Below the pieces are notes generated by a model. The model was not told the origin of the DNA. It saw only the letters and a list, made by a program, of their open reading frames with translations, and did not search any database. This document shows, one piece after another, positions 1-11,745 of a DNA stretch of 64,000 nucleotides. Numbering within the stretch: the first letter of the stretch is position 1; every line of letters starts with the position of its first letter. The position numbers and the translations under genes were made by a program. This DNA is from Holacanthus passer (lineage: Eukaryota > Chordata > Actinopteri > Pomacanthidae): assembly GCA_025331565.1 (NCBI GenBank), contig JAFREQ010000040.1, forward strand, positions 1,319,501 to 1,383,500. Reading direction: 5' to 3'.

Positions 1-335
1 CTTCTGCCTTTGTCACTGTAACCGGTGATCTCGTGTTTACAGGCTGGAGAGTTTTCATCAAGATAAATGAATTAGATAATTCATGATGACAAATGTTATG
101 AAAAAGTCAGGCTTCAGGGTTAAATCTGATTCATGTTTGGTTCATTTCACTGTCTAATAACTTATAAATACATTACAACATCTCTGCTCTTGATTTGGAA
201 CATAACTTGTATCTTCTGATTAGTTTTGCATCGGTGTAAATACATTTTGTTTTTAATTGAGCCGTAAAAAAAAACCTTCTGTAAACATCCCCAAATATCA
301 ATATACCATGTGGAGTTAAAAAATACAATGAACAA
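1..335. other. non-coding, nothing recognised
   Basis: AT-rich sequence with no open frame of interest, no repeat unit and no RNA gene signature that I can recognise. It leads into the tandem duplication that follows. Confidence 0.6.
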
Positions 336-419
336 TAAAGAACAACATATTCAAACTGTTTAACATATTTTATGCTGTAAAGAACAACATATTCAAACTG
401 TTTAACATACTTTATGCTG
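336..419. repeat. 42-bp tandem duplication, two copies
   Basis: Two head-to-tail copies of a 42-base unit occupy 336-377 and 378-419. I see a single T/C difference between them, in the stretch reading catattttatg against catactttatg. The unit begins taaagaacaacatattc. The near identity points to a recent local duplication. It also creates a repeated peptide block in a minus-strand reading frame, which I take as a by-product and not as a repeat protein. Confidence 0.9.
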
Positions 420-1210
420 TACATTTGCAAATGAATTTCGGTCTGTCGTCCTTGGCGTTCTTCCACCTCTCAAGTGGAAGTGGAATAAAAGTGCGGCGGG
501 GCTGTTTTCCAGCCTGTGAGGAGCGATAACACTGGTTTTTACAGTGCAGTGTGGGAATTTTCTTGGCAGCTGAACTTCCAGTGAACTGGAACAACGTTAG
601 CACTGGGACACCCCACAATATGTCTGACTGCTCGGGCGGTTCACTACCTACTCAACTGGTTTGAGACACACCCGTGTGACTTCTCCTGCCCATGACTTCT
701 TGGACTGTGAAAGCACAGAGGTGAAGAACAGAAGGACATAAACTGCTGCCTGACAGCTTAAAGAGCCGCCGTGTGTTTCCCACCTTGCAGCCACAACAGC
801 CAATCTGCACATTGCCTCAAGTGTCGACCTCACCGCCCCCCAATCGCAGCCATTTCCTCCCGACCCCCTGTGTGGCATGTTGGGACGATAGTGACAGTGC
901 AGGGATGAAAAAGGGAGGCAGGGAATAACACAGAAGATTTTAGTGATAGCAAAGGACGAGTCAGGTGCACGTTGAAAATACAGAGGATATCAGGAGGGAG
1001 GGAGCCGTGTTTGCATAGTAATCCAGTAGAGCTGCTAGAACGTGGCTCAGCTCAGAAAATCCTCTGTCTCTTCTGTTAGAGATTGCTGCAGGCCAGGCAA
1101 GCTACCAACAAGGCTGCTGGAGATAAAAATGAGTGCGCGCACACGTGCAAGCCCATGTTTTATACATACCTAAGCACCCAGTTACTGTGAGTGTGCGTGC
1201 ATGCTTTTTC
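420..1210. other. non-coding; short open frames only
   Basis: This stretch is somewhat richer in G+C than its surroundings. Minus-strand frames of 68 and 76 codons are open at 412-618 and 648-878, but neither has a recognisable domain, a convincing splice context or a coherent neighbour. I found no repeat family here. Confidence 0.5.
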
Positions 1211-1211
1211 G

Positions 1212-1231
1212 GTGTGTGTGTGTGTGTGTGT
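1212..1231. repeat. (GT)10 microsatellite
   Basis: Uninterrupted GT dinucleotide array of about ten units, typical of fish non-coding DNA. Confidence 0.95.
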
Positions 1232-1294
1232 AAGAGACGGCATCCAGACAGGAAATTGTTGCTCATATCAGTGGCCGGCCAGTAGCTTTGGTGA

Positions 1295-1313
1295 GGGAGG
1301 GGGTGAGGGAGGG
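1295..1313 (+). other. G-quadruplex-type motif
   Basis: Four G-runs of three or more bases are separated by loops of one, three and one base (A, TGA, A). The sequence is gggagggggtgagggaggg. This satisfies the usual G3+ with 1-7 base loops rule for a potential intramolecular quadruplex on the plus strand. Whether it folds or acts in regulation cannot be told from sequence. Confidence 0.7.
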
Positions 1314-1319
1314 AGGCGA

Positions 1320-4300
1320 TGCACGGTTGCCTTGCTGTCCCCTTAGCCCTGAATGTTGGCAGCCCATCAGAGGCGAACAGATAAGGCCTCACACATGCTT
1401 CATGTTTGGTGAACTGGCAGTAGGTCGTTCAGAGACAGATGCTGTGGTCCGGTGGGAGGAGTGGACATCGCACTCTCCATCTCCTGTCTCTCTCCATTTC
1501 CCTCAGTAGGATGCTGATTTACACCAGAGTAGCAGCATCTAATTTATATGAATAATGCATGTCTCCCTTTTGCTATCACCACCCTCACTCTCTACCCTTC
1601 TAACAAATACTGCACAGGAAAAGAAACAAGCTCCAACAACAGCAGTGAGGTTAAGTCACGCATGTAGTGCAGGAGTACAAAATAGATGAGCGCCAGACTC
1701 TCCTCCATTAAAGCTAATGACTTTAATTACTTATTTTTAATGGCGGGAGTGTAGTGCCATCCATTTTGTAACAAACGCCGAAATTAGCGGCAGAAAAAAA
1801 AAAATGGTCCCAATGTATCGGGACATTCTGTAATATCAAAATTCAGCCTTGATCTCACTGAAAGGAACCTCAACCTTTTTTGATTTCATGCTGTGCTCTC
1901 AAGATAATATTCGCATACCAATTATAATGAGATAAAAATTGTGCTCTGTTCCATTATTCAAAAAGTCACCCTTTCATCTTTAAATGTCACACATTACCTT
2001 CCAGAAAGTATTCAACCCTGATTTCTTTTTCCTGCTTTTTGTGGCATTAAAGCACGAGTTGAGGAATGGAATGGATTTTTTAATCGCAGATCTATTTCCC
2101 ATAATGCCAAATTGGATATTTAATTTGCACAGCTTTGCACAATGAACAGCAGACATGTTGCATGTCAACACACACTCACTCCCTCTTTCCATCAATAACA
2201 CTTGAGTCTGAATCACCGCAAAGGTGCATCCGGATTCATTTGAACGCTCTTGGGTTATAACTTGAATAGAGATTTTAAATGATGTGCGAGAACAAACCTG
2301 TAAAAATCCACATGAACCAAGCTGACAGTGAGATACAACCCACTAAGTGCTAAATGAAGGAAGTCAAAATATGGCCATTAATGGGCAAATACAATATGTC
2401 AAAACATGATACACTAAAAAAATCAGGTGGCTAATGAGGCTTCTGAAGTTGCTGCATAGTGTTTTCATTTTCCAATCAACATAACAAATGATTAAAATAA
2501 TATTATAATACTGCAGCTACTGGTGCTTGTGCTCCTCATAACTAATAATAATGGTGTTCTCTTGGCTGAAACGGTTGCTTGAGTTCAGATTTAGAAAAAA
2601 AAAAAAATTAAATAGGCTTATTAAAAGTTCTTACCCTGAAATATGACTTGATGAAAAATGCACTTCATTTAAATTTACTGTGCAGACAAGTTTGCCAAAT
2701 ACTCCTCAGATTCCAGTTTATGTCAGCTTTACGCTCTCATGATGCTGGTCATCGCTGCCCTCAGAGACCGAATCTGGAGCTGCATAATTAATACATGTGT
2801 GCAAAGTAAAATTAAAACAAAAATCTAAATTAATAAAGGCAGTAAAGCCCCATGAAGAGAAGCTAAAGAGTTGTCCAGTTGCATTAGTTGAAGATGAGCT
2901 TTGGAGGACGCTCTCCATTTGCAAATGTATTGAGTATGAATAAATCATGAAGCTCTGTGTGTTTAGATAGAAAGGACACTCGTGCATGTAGCATTTCACA
3001 AGGTCCAGTATCTGATTTTAGATTCATAATCAAGCAAATTTATGAGACCAAATTTTATTTTTCTGGATTTATTATTTTTCACACTATCTGTCATACAGTC
3101 ACTTTCACTTTCTGAACATGTGGAAGTTGACACAAAAAGATTTGTCTATGATATAACACAACACAGACACAGGAAGTATAACAGAATTACAAAAGCACAC
3201 AATTCTCGCCTACAGTTGCAGGAACTCGGTCAGTTGTGGGACTGGTTAGTCAGTCAATCCAGTGAATACAAATGTTTGCGGGTAGGAAGCCGGCAGGGGA
3301 TTATATCCTTGTTTCTGCACTCGCAATTCCTGTTGCGAAGCCTAGTGAAGCTCCTCGCTGGCAGATGAAATGAAGCAGCTGACAACACTGTGTGTATCAG
3401 AGGAGACACACGGTGTGTATGTCTGCAGCGCTCTTCAAGCCGACACAAGAGCAAACAGGGACGATTGACAGAACATACAGAACCAAGTTAGGAGGAAGAG
3501 CGGAAATTGAATCAAGACTTTTTTTTGCAAGTCAACACTATAAGCTTTGTCTCTGTATGTGATGTCTGCTTATATGTTTTGCAAAGTTTCTCCAGATCTC
3601 CAACTGAACACATTTTACCACCGGCAGAACATTAACACCTGCCTTTACTGTATAAGTGAAAACACAGATTCAGTGTCACACCACAAATCTGCGGGCCGAG
3701 AGCAGAGACAGTATCCGAGTTGTCCGTTCGCATATTGGTTCCACCTTTAGTCACAGTGTGTTTTTGTGCTCTCAGCGTGTTACAACCATCTGGACGGCTG
3801 CATGATCAGAATATCCAAAGAGACCACGGCAGATCTGACCTTTAAGAGTACATCAGAAATGGTCCAATGTTTTATCGCTGTTTTCTGTTCACAACAAACA
3901 CCACTTAACTTTGCACTACTTAACCTGCAATAAATTTAAACAATAAAATCAATAGGTATCGACGTCTCCTGTGCTGCTTGACAAACAATATAAAGAGAAA
4001 CATTTATGGATTTGATAATCAATTTGCTTCATTTTCAAGGTATCACTCAGCTTTCCATCTCTACCTGTGAGGATATATTTGGAGCTGAGACACTTGATTG
4101 AGCAATGAATTATTGTATTTATTATTGCAAATATTACCAATTGATCAATATGACATATCAGTTTTAATGACATTTTAAATGCCAGTCCAGTTTCCTGTCT
4201 GTTTCTGAACAAATGAATCTTCCTCCTCATGCTGCCATAAGTTGTTTCAATGCACCAAACCTGCATGTTTTTCCACTTTTCATTGTGCTGTATTATATAC

Positions 4301-5670
4301 TTTTCAGTGACTCCTGATAAATGTTCACAAATTAGTGACTATTCTTGGAATTATTCATGTACAATGGAGCCATTCAGTTCATTTCAGCTTTGCAAACTCC
4401 GAAATGTTTGTATAAGATGTAATCACCTAGATTAACGCTGCTGTATCTCAGCGAAGCAGAGAGAAAATTGATTAGCTGCAGAAGAAATGTCAAGAGCCGA
4501 ACTGGATGTTGACAGATGAAAACGTCCTTGACATTATTCTGATCCCCCGTATTATTTCCTACAAAGTAGCCTCCAACCTATTTAAATCAGGGGGCTAATT
4601 TGGGCCAATGTCAGTTTTACTGCTCTGTCATTGTTTGTGGATCAGCCAGCAGTTATTGCTGTCTCTGTGACACTTCATTACTGCCTAATTAGTGTTCTGG
4701 ATTAATTGGCCATCTTGTTAACTGTAACCTCTAAATATTATGATAAAGCTGCTGAGCAATTAAAATGAGGTGGGTTAGAGGCCGTGCAGCTACGACGGAG
4801 AGGAGAGCAAACGTTCGGTCCTCGGTGGAGGGGAAGGATGGTGGGTTTAACAGGTCCAAACTGGAATACAAACTTTATCTTTGTACATCTGCAACGTGAG
4901 AAAATCAGTGAAACAAACCATTGATTTGTCGGCACAAAAATGTTCACATCAGATCGAACTGACTCACAGTTTTCTTGCAAAAGAATACTCAAACGTCCAA
5001 CTTCTTAAACCGCTTTATTGCATGTGGTTACGTTTGCTGATGTTTGTCATAAGCAATAATCTTAAACATCTATTATGCTGTGTTTATTTATTGGTAACAA
5101 CTGCAGTGCTTTATATATCATATATAAGAGTTTGGACAATACTGAACATGTGAACAGACAGGACAGAAGCGAGTGGCTCAGTTTGTGTTGGTTTTATTTT
5201 CCCTGAACCGGAGCTACACAGAAACTGTCCTCCCAAGAAAAACAAGAGCATCAGTTGTTTCAACAAATGCCCAAAAACAATGTTTACAAGTGACAAAAGC
5301 CCTCGAGGAATTATGACTCTTGTCTGTCAGGAAGAAAGGAGGAAGTCAAGCAATATTTCAAACCTACTTTAGTGTTTATGCTCAAAAGACAGATTTTAGA
5401 TGGAATAATCCTTTAAAAAATAAGGTCAGTTCTGATCTAAAAGAAAAAAAAACTCATTAGGTTTGTGTTATCAATATCAATCTTGCTGTTAAATACAGAT
5501 TTTACTTATCAAGTATTATTTCTGCCTGTGTACTATTTACGCCTCCAAACATCAGGAGAGGATTGAGACTTCTTGTTTTTGGCTCAGTTCGCTGTGACCC
5601 AGATCTTCGAAGATAGAAGTTGATTAATCTCAGTGTGCAGAAGAGGCAATTTATGTTTACTGATTATATG
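1320..5670. other. non-coding block, AT-rich
   Basis: No gene, RNA gene or recognisable transposon. It holds short A/T homopolymers (near 1794 and 2597) and scattered reading frames of about 100 codons or fewer without protein-like features. The part from roughly 4560 to 4720 has several TAATTA/TAATTG-type words (for example cctaattagtg and ggattaattgg). That looks more like a candidate conserved regulatory patch than random drift, but comparison with other genomes would be needed to say so. Confidence 0.5.
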
Positions 5671-5673
5671 TGA

Positions 5674-5709
5674 TTTTTTTTTTTTTTCTCATTTATTTAT
5701 TTATTTATT
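5674..5709. repeat. poly(T) plus (ATTT)n low-complexity tract
   Basis: A run of 14 T (5674-5687) is followed after CTC by about four to five ATTT units (5691-5709). Confidence 0.9.
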
Positions 5710-7289
5710 CCAAAGGGCAGCCACAAATGAATTCGCTGAAACGTTCCGTTGTGTAATCCTTCCTCCGTGCACACACCGAGTTCAAAACTGACAGGTGCTC
5801 TCGCATCTCGTCACAGTTTCTGCGACGCTCTAAATCCACTCGCTGAAGGTCAGATTTACGAGCCTGATTTGGATAACAAGAGGCAGTCGGTCAGTAAATC
5901 AGGTCAATGGACGTAATCCAATATAATCCACTCTAATCTCACAGAGTACTCATGGCAGGAGATTACCTTAGTGATTCATTTTAATTGCTATGTTAAAATC
6001 CTGATTTGGCTGCACATGATTTATAGAACTAAAAAAAAAAAAAAAGAGAGATGTGTCCTGACAGTTGTGTGAGTTTGCTCATTATCAGCCATTTGTTTAA
6101 TTTCAATAAGGTTTAAATAAAAAATCGAACCATTCAGAACCAAATGCAACAATTAGTTGGGCTTTATTTTCTATTTGCATCATGGTTATACTGGCTCTCA
6201 TTTCATTTCAACATGCACAATGACAAGATAAACCATTTACTGGGAGCAATTCTATCAACATGAAACCGAAATAACCCATTAATCCCCAACAGAAAATACC
6301 CACTAATCTTACCAAACATACTAAACTAAAGGATTCAGACCACAAGACTCCAGCGTGTGTGCAGCCACAGAGCCAGAGAGTTTGTAGCAGAGAGTACGAG
6401 AATGATAAAATGTTTCTCTCTTACAACTCACAAAAAATATTGCTCACATGGAAATCCAGAAAGATTCTGTTGTATTTGTTGGGAGTTGTTGCAAAGATTA
6501 CAAACAATGAATCTGTAAGTGCATCACAAAAGTAGTACATCAACACTGGGATGTGGGTCGTCAGTGCAACCAGCTACACCTGTGGGATGGGAGGGGCTTT
6601 GGGGACAAGAGGCCAGTTCACCCAGGTGCTCTCTTTTTCTTACTGGGTCAAACTGACACATGATTTCACAGCTCCTTAGACTTGTTGTCCAGCAGACACT
6701 CACATCCAAACCCGCCTGCTTATTTGGCTTATTTCATTTAATTTAATTGGCATTTATAATCATCTCTGTGTCAGCTCTCTTGATTGCTAGAAGCCTGAGC
6801 CAAGTTTGTACCACAGCAGTGTCGTGGCATGAGGCCTTGCACACAGACTGACTCCTTCCATTGCAGCCTGCTTCACTCTCCTTCTGATTTACTTGGCATT
6901 ATTTTTGGACGAATATTACAATCACTGGTGTTTCATTTGTTCCAGTGTTTTTTGTTCCTCTTTTCAACAATGTATTTTTTTTTATTTGTTTAATGGAACA
7001 TTGCATGTTCTCCATGCTAATGTAGCTTCATCTTCAAGGATCTATTTTTTTTTTTTCTTGATGCAAAGACATAAAAATGATGATTATGGACTCATGGGTG
7101 AGACACAATGGGCTAATTAACAGGTCATATGGTGAAAAAGGAAACATCTGGGATTTGTGATATCACCAGGATATCTTGAGCAACATTTCAAACATGCCAA
7201 ATAATTGGTATTACTTTAACCATATAAAACTGAAAAGTCCATATTCCAAGCAGTAGCATCTTTTTAGCCGTATTGCACATGAGGGTGCA
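5710..7289. other. non-coding block
   Basis: No gene or repeat family recognised. It contains an A-rich run near 6031-6045 and a T-rich run near 7045. Open frames are all short, and none shows a domain. Confidence 0.5.
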
Positions 7290-7545
7290 ATAATCAGACT
7301 GAAAAGCAGAAAGGATTTTTGTGTTCTGACACGAGGGCACAGTTGGCCAGGGTAAGGTGTCCTCCTGTGGCCTGCACACTGATGAATGCATCCCTGTTGA
7401 GACGGGGAGGCATGATGAGATCCGTGGGTGGCGAGCCGGCTCCAGAGGAGTCGGGCCGCATCAGTCTTCTGGGGATGGATGCAGTGCCACGGGTCTTCCA
7501 ATGCTTCAGTCCACAGCTGCAAGGCAAAGATGTGTTGGCGAGAGC
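7290..7545. other. GC-rich island with open frames on both strands; candidate exon
   Basis: This patch is clearly richer in G+C than its surroundings and is open in several frames on both strands. On the minus strand one frame spans 7578-7294. Just upstream of position 7516 is an acceptor-like sequence, a pyrimidine-rich stretch ending tttgccttgcag, and many codons in that frame end in C or G. The peptide contains segments such as DLIMPPRLNRDAF and ISVQATGGHLTLAN, which I cannot assign to a family. A plus-strand frame (7319-7555) looks about equally protein-like, and I see no strong GTRAG donor on the minus strand. It may be a lone exon, a fragment of a processed copy, or a GC-rich non-coding element. 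Open frames are expected in GC-rich DNA, so this stays tentative. Confidence 0.25.
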
Positions 7546-8229
7546 AGACAACTGAATGATTGTGCCTTCCATCAACAAGCGGCGGGGATTCTTAGTTTTC
7601 TCTGCTGTTTTTAGCCTTGGAAAATCTTCCTGTTCCCGTGTTTGAAAAATCGCAACTTCCTTAAATCCACGGGTTTTGGGTGGCCTCTGCGATCAGGTGA
7701 CCCCTGCGACTGGCTAGATGCTATCCAGACAGCACAGGCTGAGTCCATATCTGCATACAGCCATACATAGCATGTCACGTTCCACCATGTTGAGTTTGGG
7801 GAGAGGTCAGTGCTCAGTCACCCTCTTTTATGAAACAGTTTCTGCAGGGAGTGAGGCGACAGAGGCCGACTGTTCCCCCATCTGCCCAACAGCAGGATCT
7901 TTCTGCAGCGCTCTCTCATGAGCCACATGCACCCCGTGAGATTTCCCTGAGGTTCTCTGAAGGAAGCCCTGTTGCTGGCGCCAGCTTCACTGAAGCGTGT
8001 TAGTAATCTATATTCTCTGTCGGTGCACCTGTGCTGTTTTCTCACTTGAGGGCTCGCAGCGGCGCCATGTTTCAGACCAACCTGTCATGTACGCCAAAGA
8101 ACAACTCGCATTTAGATCCAGAATGGGAGCTCTGTGCATTTCCTCACTTCTGTTACTGTTGGAAAGGCAGGCAAGAAATCAGCATCTTGTGGATCAGAAA
8201 ACCATAATGCATTTAGTGAAATAGATTAA
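7546..8229. other. non-coding, nothing recognised
   Basis: Moderately GC-rich flank of the island. Short overlapping frames are present on both strands without domains. I see no repeat signature. Confidence 0.45.
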
Positions 8230-8760
8230 AGATGAAGATAAGAACTTTATTAATCCCGAAGAAATTCTTGTGCCAGAGTACTCCATACATTACAGTAGCA
8301 AAAAATGCAAAATACAACTATAGAGCATCTAAATAAGTGAAGTATATACAATGCTAAGTGTCTAAGGATAATTGCAGAGGAACAAAACCTAAATAAGTAG
8401 GTACAAAGTAAGCCAGGCAGACAAAATAGTGATGGCAGTAAACATTGACAGTGGTATTGAGAGGCGATGAAAGTTATATTGCACCAGATAATGAATGTAA
8501 AGATAGCGCATGATGTTAAATATAATTGCACATGACAGAAGATTTATATCACCCTTGGTATTAAAACATGACATTAAACGCATTGCACATGATAATGAAC
8601 ATAATACTGCACCTAAAATAGAAAACAGTCCTAAAAATAAGTTACGTGCAGATGTGGATGAACATTGTAAAGCTTATTGATGGTACGTGATATTGCACAT
8701 GGACATGAACATGGTACATGAGAAGTAATACCAGAAGTAATATACTTCAATTATTCTTCC
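8230..8760 (-). repeat. L2/Rex-like LINE 3'-region repeat, minus orientation
   Basis: The left edge reads gataagaactttattaatc followed by ccgaagaaattc. This is a variant of the common fish repeat end in which GATAAG-type units precede a TTTATTGATCCC..GGAAATT core. The rest shows the degenerate internal word attgcacatgataatg several times (near 8473, 8522, 8581 and 8690), which I recall as typical of this repeat. Because the tail lies at the left, the parent element runs on the minus strand. A 93-codon frame inside (8531-8250) is only a translation of the repeat. The exact LINE clade (L2, Rex1 or another) cannot be fixed from this non-coding part. Confidence 0.65.
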
Positions 8761-11559
8761 TGCATAAGGGGGGGAGTTATTGTTTTGTTAAGTGACTCAG
8801 ATATGAAGTATAACTACTACACCTCTGTACTAAAACACACAAGGAACTAATGCTTTTTTAAACCTTTAGAGGCCAAACAGTTTTCTAACATAGGGCAGAC
8901 TATGTGGCCCAGCATCAGGTTTCCTACACTGGAAGGGCACCCAAGACGGCACTTTGTCATGTTTATATACCATCATGGCATCCAAGAGGGCGTTTTTACT
9001 GCGTTTGTTTTGAGCATGGGGTCACTTATCGACCGTGCTCCTAACTTAAGACGATGTCTATTGAGTTTGGCAATAATGAGTGAAGTCATGGGCTTTTAAA
9101 GGTTGAAAATTAGCAATCAATTTTACAGCGTTGTATTCAGCTCGTGCAATTTCCATCGAATTCAATTCTCACAGAAACAATGGTAATCTAGTCAGTGTTA
9201 ATTTGATGCATTATGAGAAGTATAACTCGCTCCATCTGCACCAGGTCAAGAGCTAAAAAGTACTGATTTCCCTCCTTTGCACAGAAATATATGGTAGATG
9301 CTCTGAAGATTGATCAATAATTGTCGACGGAGCAGAGAGAATTAGAAACGCTCTACGAGGCTATGGAAAAAAAGAGGTGATTTACTGTAGTTAGAGAGAA
9401 GATTCATATGGTCCCGAATCCTCAGCACTGCTATTATAGTATATTCATACAGTGCACCTACATACTATTGATTTCTGGGTAATTTTTCTCACTCGCCCGC
9501 CAATTTCAGGAAGGGGATCACTTATGAGTACGCTCTTACTTCAGATTATTTGAATAGATGTTGAAAATGGATTCACCTGAAGAGGTGATTATGACTTGAT
9601 GAGTCATTTAGTCCCACACTCCAATGTTCGCTCTCACAAAATCAACAGAAGTCCCAATGCCAAAAGCTCATTTTAATTAGTCAATCTGAGTTCATTACCA
9701 CGAAAACGTGTTCCATTCCTCTCAAGGCGGCGAGGTTACCATATGAACGCTCATCCTAATGTCTCTCTGCCCACCTGAGTGATTTTGCAGTATGAACCAC
9801 TGTCCCCCACGGGTGCTAAGGTGCGTGTGGTGCAAAATGGAGACCTAATTGGAAATGATCGCTGACAGCAGCATGAGCCACAGGGTCCCTTAATGATCCA
9901 GGCAGCAGTTGGATCAGAGCGAGCCCCCTCACTACCTGTGAAAGGCATTTAGAGCAGATGACAGCGCGCAAGCCCTGTTGAGGGACTGAGGGGTTACACA
10001 GCTATGTTGTGCTCAAAGTGTTGCAGTGTGGGAGAGCGGGATAGACAGAAAAGGGAAAAGCAGAATGAAGGGGAGCCTCTTTTTGAAAGATGAAAGCTGA
10101 CTGGAAATTGAACTAGTGGTGGCTCGGGTGTCATGAAAGAAAACGTTTCCCAGTTGGTGTGACTTCTTGAATGAATCGCATGAGACAAGTGTGTTCATGT
10201 GTTAGTAACTTTTTGGATTTTAAAAATGTCTCGTCATGTAAGATTTTCTCTTGTTTGCAGGTTTGATTGAATAGACGAGCTGTGGACCACACACATGTAA
10301 AAAGATGTTCCTTGTCTGTGTCCGTCCATCATATACAATAGTCTTTACTCTAAATGTCACTGCAAACATATCATGTGTTGTGTGTTATTGCTGTCAGTGC
10401 TCAGGACAACATCTGTGCCAGACATAGTCACATCAGAATGGAAAGGAAGCCCAATTTTTCTGTGAAATTCAGAAGGATCCTCTACCGTATATAGCACCAG
10501 CAAATATGTTAATATCCATTTCTAGTGTGGAGACCTCAGTGATTCATCTCTGTCAGATGTGAGTCTTTTCCTCTTACTCGAAAAGTGGGAAAAGATGGGA
10601 GTGCTTCGATCGCTGCCGTGACAAATGGTCTTTAAAATATAGGCAATCTTCTTCTTTTCCACTATATCACAAAACACTGGTAAGTGAAGGCCATGCTGAA
10701 TGTTTTTTCCATCTATCAACAACAGCGGTCATAAAATGCAACAGTGCTGAAATGTGCTGAGACGTATGTGAATCTTCTGCTGCTACAGTTTTAAAGTCGG
10801 TGTCAGAAGTTTGTCACGGCAGAGACACTAACCTTTGAAGAACGCTTTCTCTTTCTTGTATCTACAATAGAGACAAAAAAAAATGACACTGCAGGCAGCC
10901 ATTTCCAGCCATCTCAACTTATTGTCAAAAGACTAAAGAAGGCCTTGTCAAGCGAGCTCCTGACCCAGGTCTTTAATATCACTGTACATGCCAACAGAGA
11001 AGCCCTGACAGATAAGCCCCGGGGGCCGTATCACCGAAGGCGGGCTTGTCCAACCGGTGTCATTTCCTCGTCGCCTCAGGTCTTAGGATGCTGCAACTTT
11101 AAAATGTCCTCCTGTCTATTGGGCCCGGGCTGAATCGAACGGCGCGGAGTCAATACAGCCATCCATCATGTGAAGTTAACTGACAAGGTGACACTTTAAT
11201 GAAACGACTGAAAGTTCCCCCTCGGTCTTTAGTTGTTGAATGATGATGAGTGACGCTGCGATGGCACATTTTCATTGTGCAGCTGAAGTCTGGAACATTG
11301 TGTCTCCTCGTGGTGTTGTACAGAAACTTTAAATGCAGTTAAAGTTCAGTTGAAAATACAAAGAGGATCCCTGTTGAATGTCTAACATCTGCTATTAGTG
11401 ACTTGGACCAAAAGGGTTCATGTGGTAAACTGTATGTAATGTAATGTTTGACTCATGCAAATTCAGCAAAGAAAGTAAAAACAGTGTCACAGGAGAAGTA
11501 AACAAAATCAGAATGCATCACTTTAAAGGCAACAGTTTTACAAAGAGTTCCTGGGTCTA
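8761..11559. other. non-coding block; possible unclassified repeat at 8860-9110
   Basis: No gene seen. The part from about 8860 to 9110 (containing gcacccaagacggcac and catggggtcacttatcgacc) looks vaguely like a dispersed fish repeat I have seen, but I cannot name it. The stretch 9740-9990 is fairly GC-rich and word-rich, and 11010-11160 is CpG-rich (aacggcgcggag). Both could be conserved non-coding DNA. Open frames are under about 70 codons. Confidence 0.4.
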
Positions 11560-11745
11560 TTATTCTCCTTTCTACAATCATGTGTTTGACAAAGTGTTGA
11601 ATCCTCGCTTGTGAACAACTGAGTCTTTCCAGGATGAACCTTTCATACCCAATCAAATTGCCATCAAATTCAGAATAAGCAGATATTTACGAAAATAAAG
11701 TTGATGAGGTCGAACATTAAATATATTGTCTTTGTGCTGTTTTCA
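11560..11745 (-). mobile_element. Tc1/mariner-type element end, internally deleted
   Basis: Read in reverse complement, this matches from memory the left part of a very common teleost Tc1/mariner-type element. The terminal region contains gatatttacgaaaataaag and tattgtctttgtgctgtttt. Inside it, catcaaattcagaataagc is followed by the pre-coding sequence around catacccaatc, gaacaactgagtctttcc and cctcgcttgtg. Roughly 100 or more bases that normally lie between the subterminal repeat and the cataccc word are missing, so the copy has an internal deletion. It breaks off near 11745 before the outer tip. No transposase frame survives. About 45 bp of its terminal part is nearly identical to the copy at 62.8 kb. 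Confidence 0.75.

Noticed and set aside
412..878. Minus-strand frames of 68 and 76 codons
   Set aside because: No homology recognised and no splice support. They lie in GC-richer DNA where open frames are expected.
8860..9110. Possible dispersed repeat with gcacccaagacggcac
   Set aside because: A feeling of familiarity only. No second copy in the window and no structural mark.
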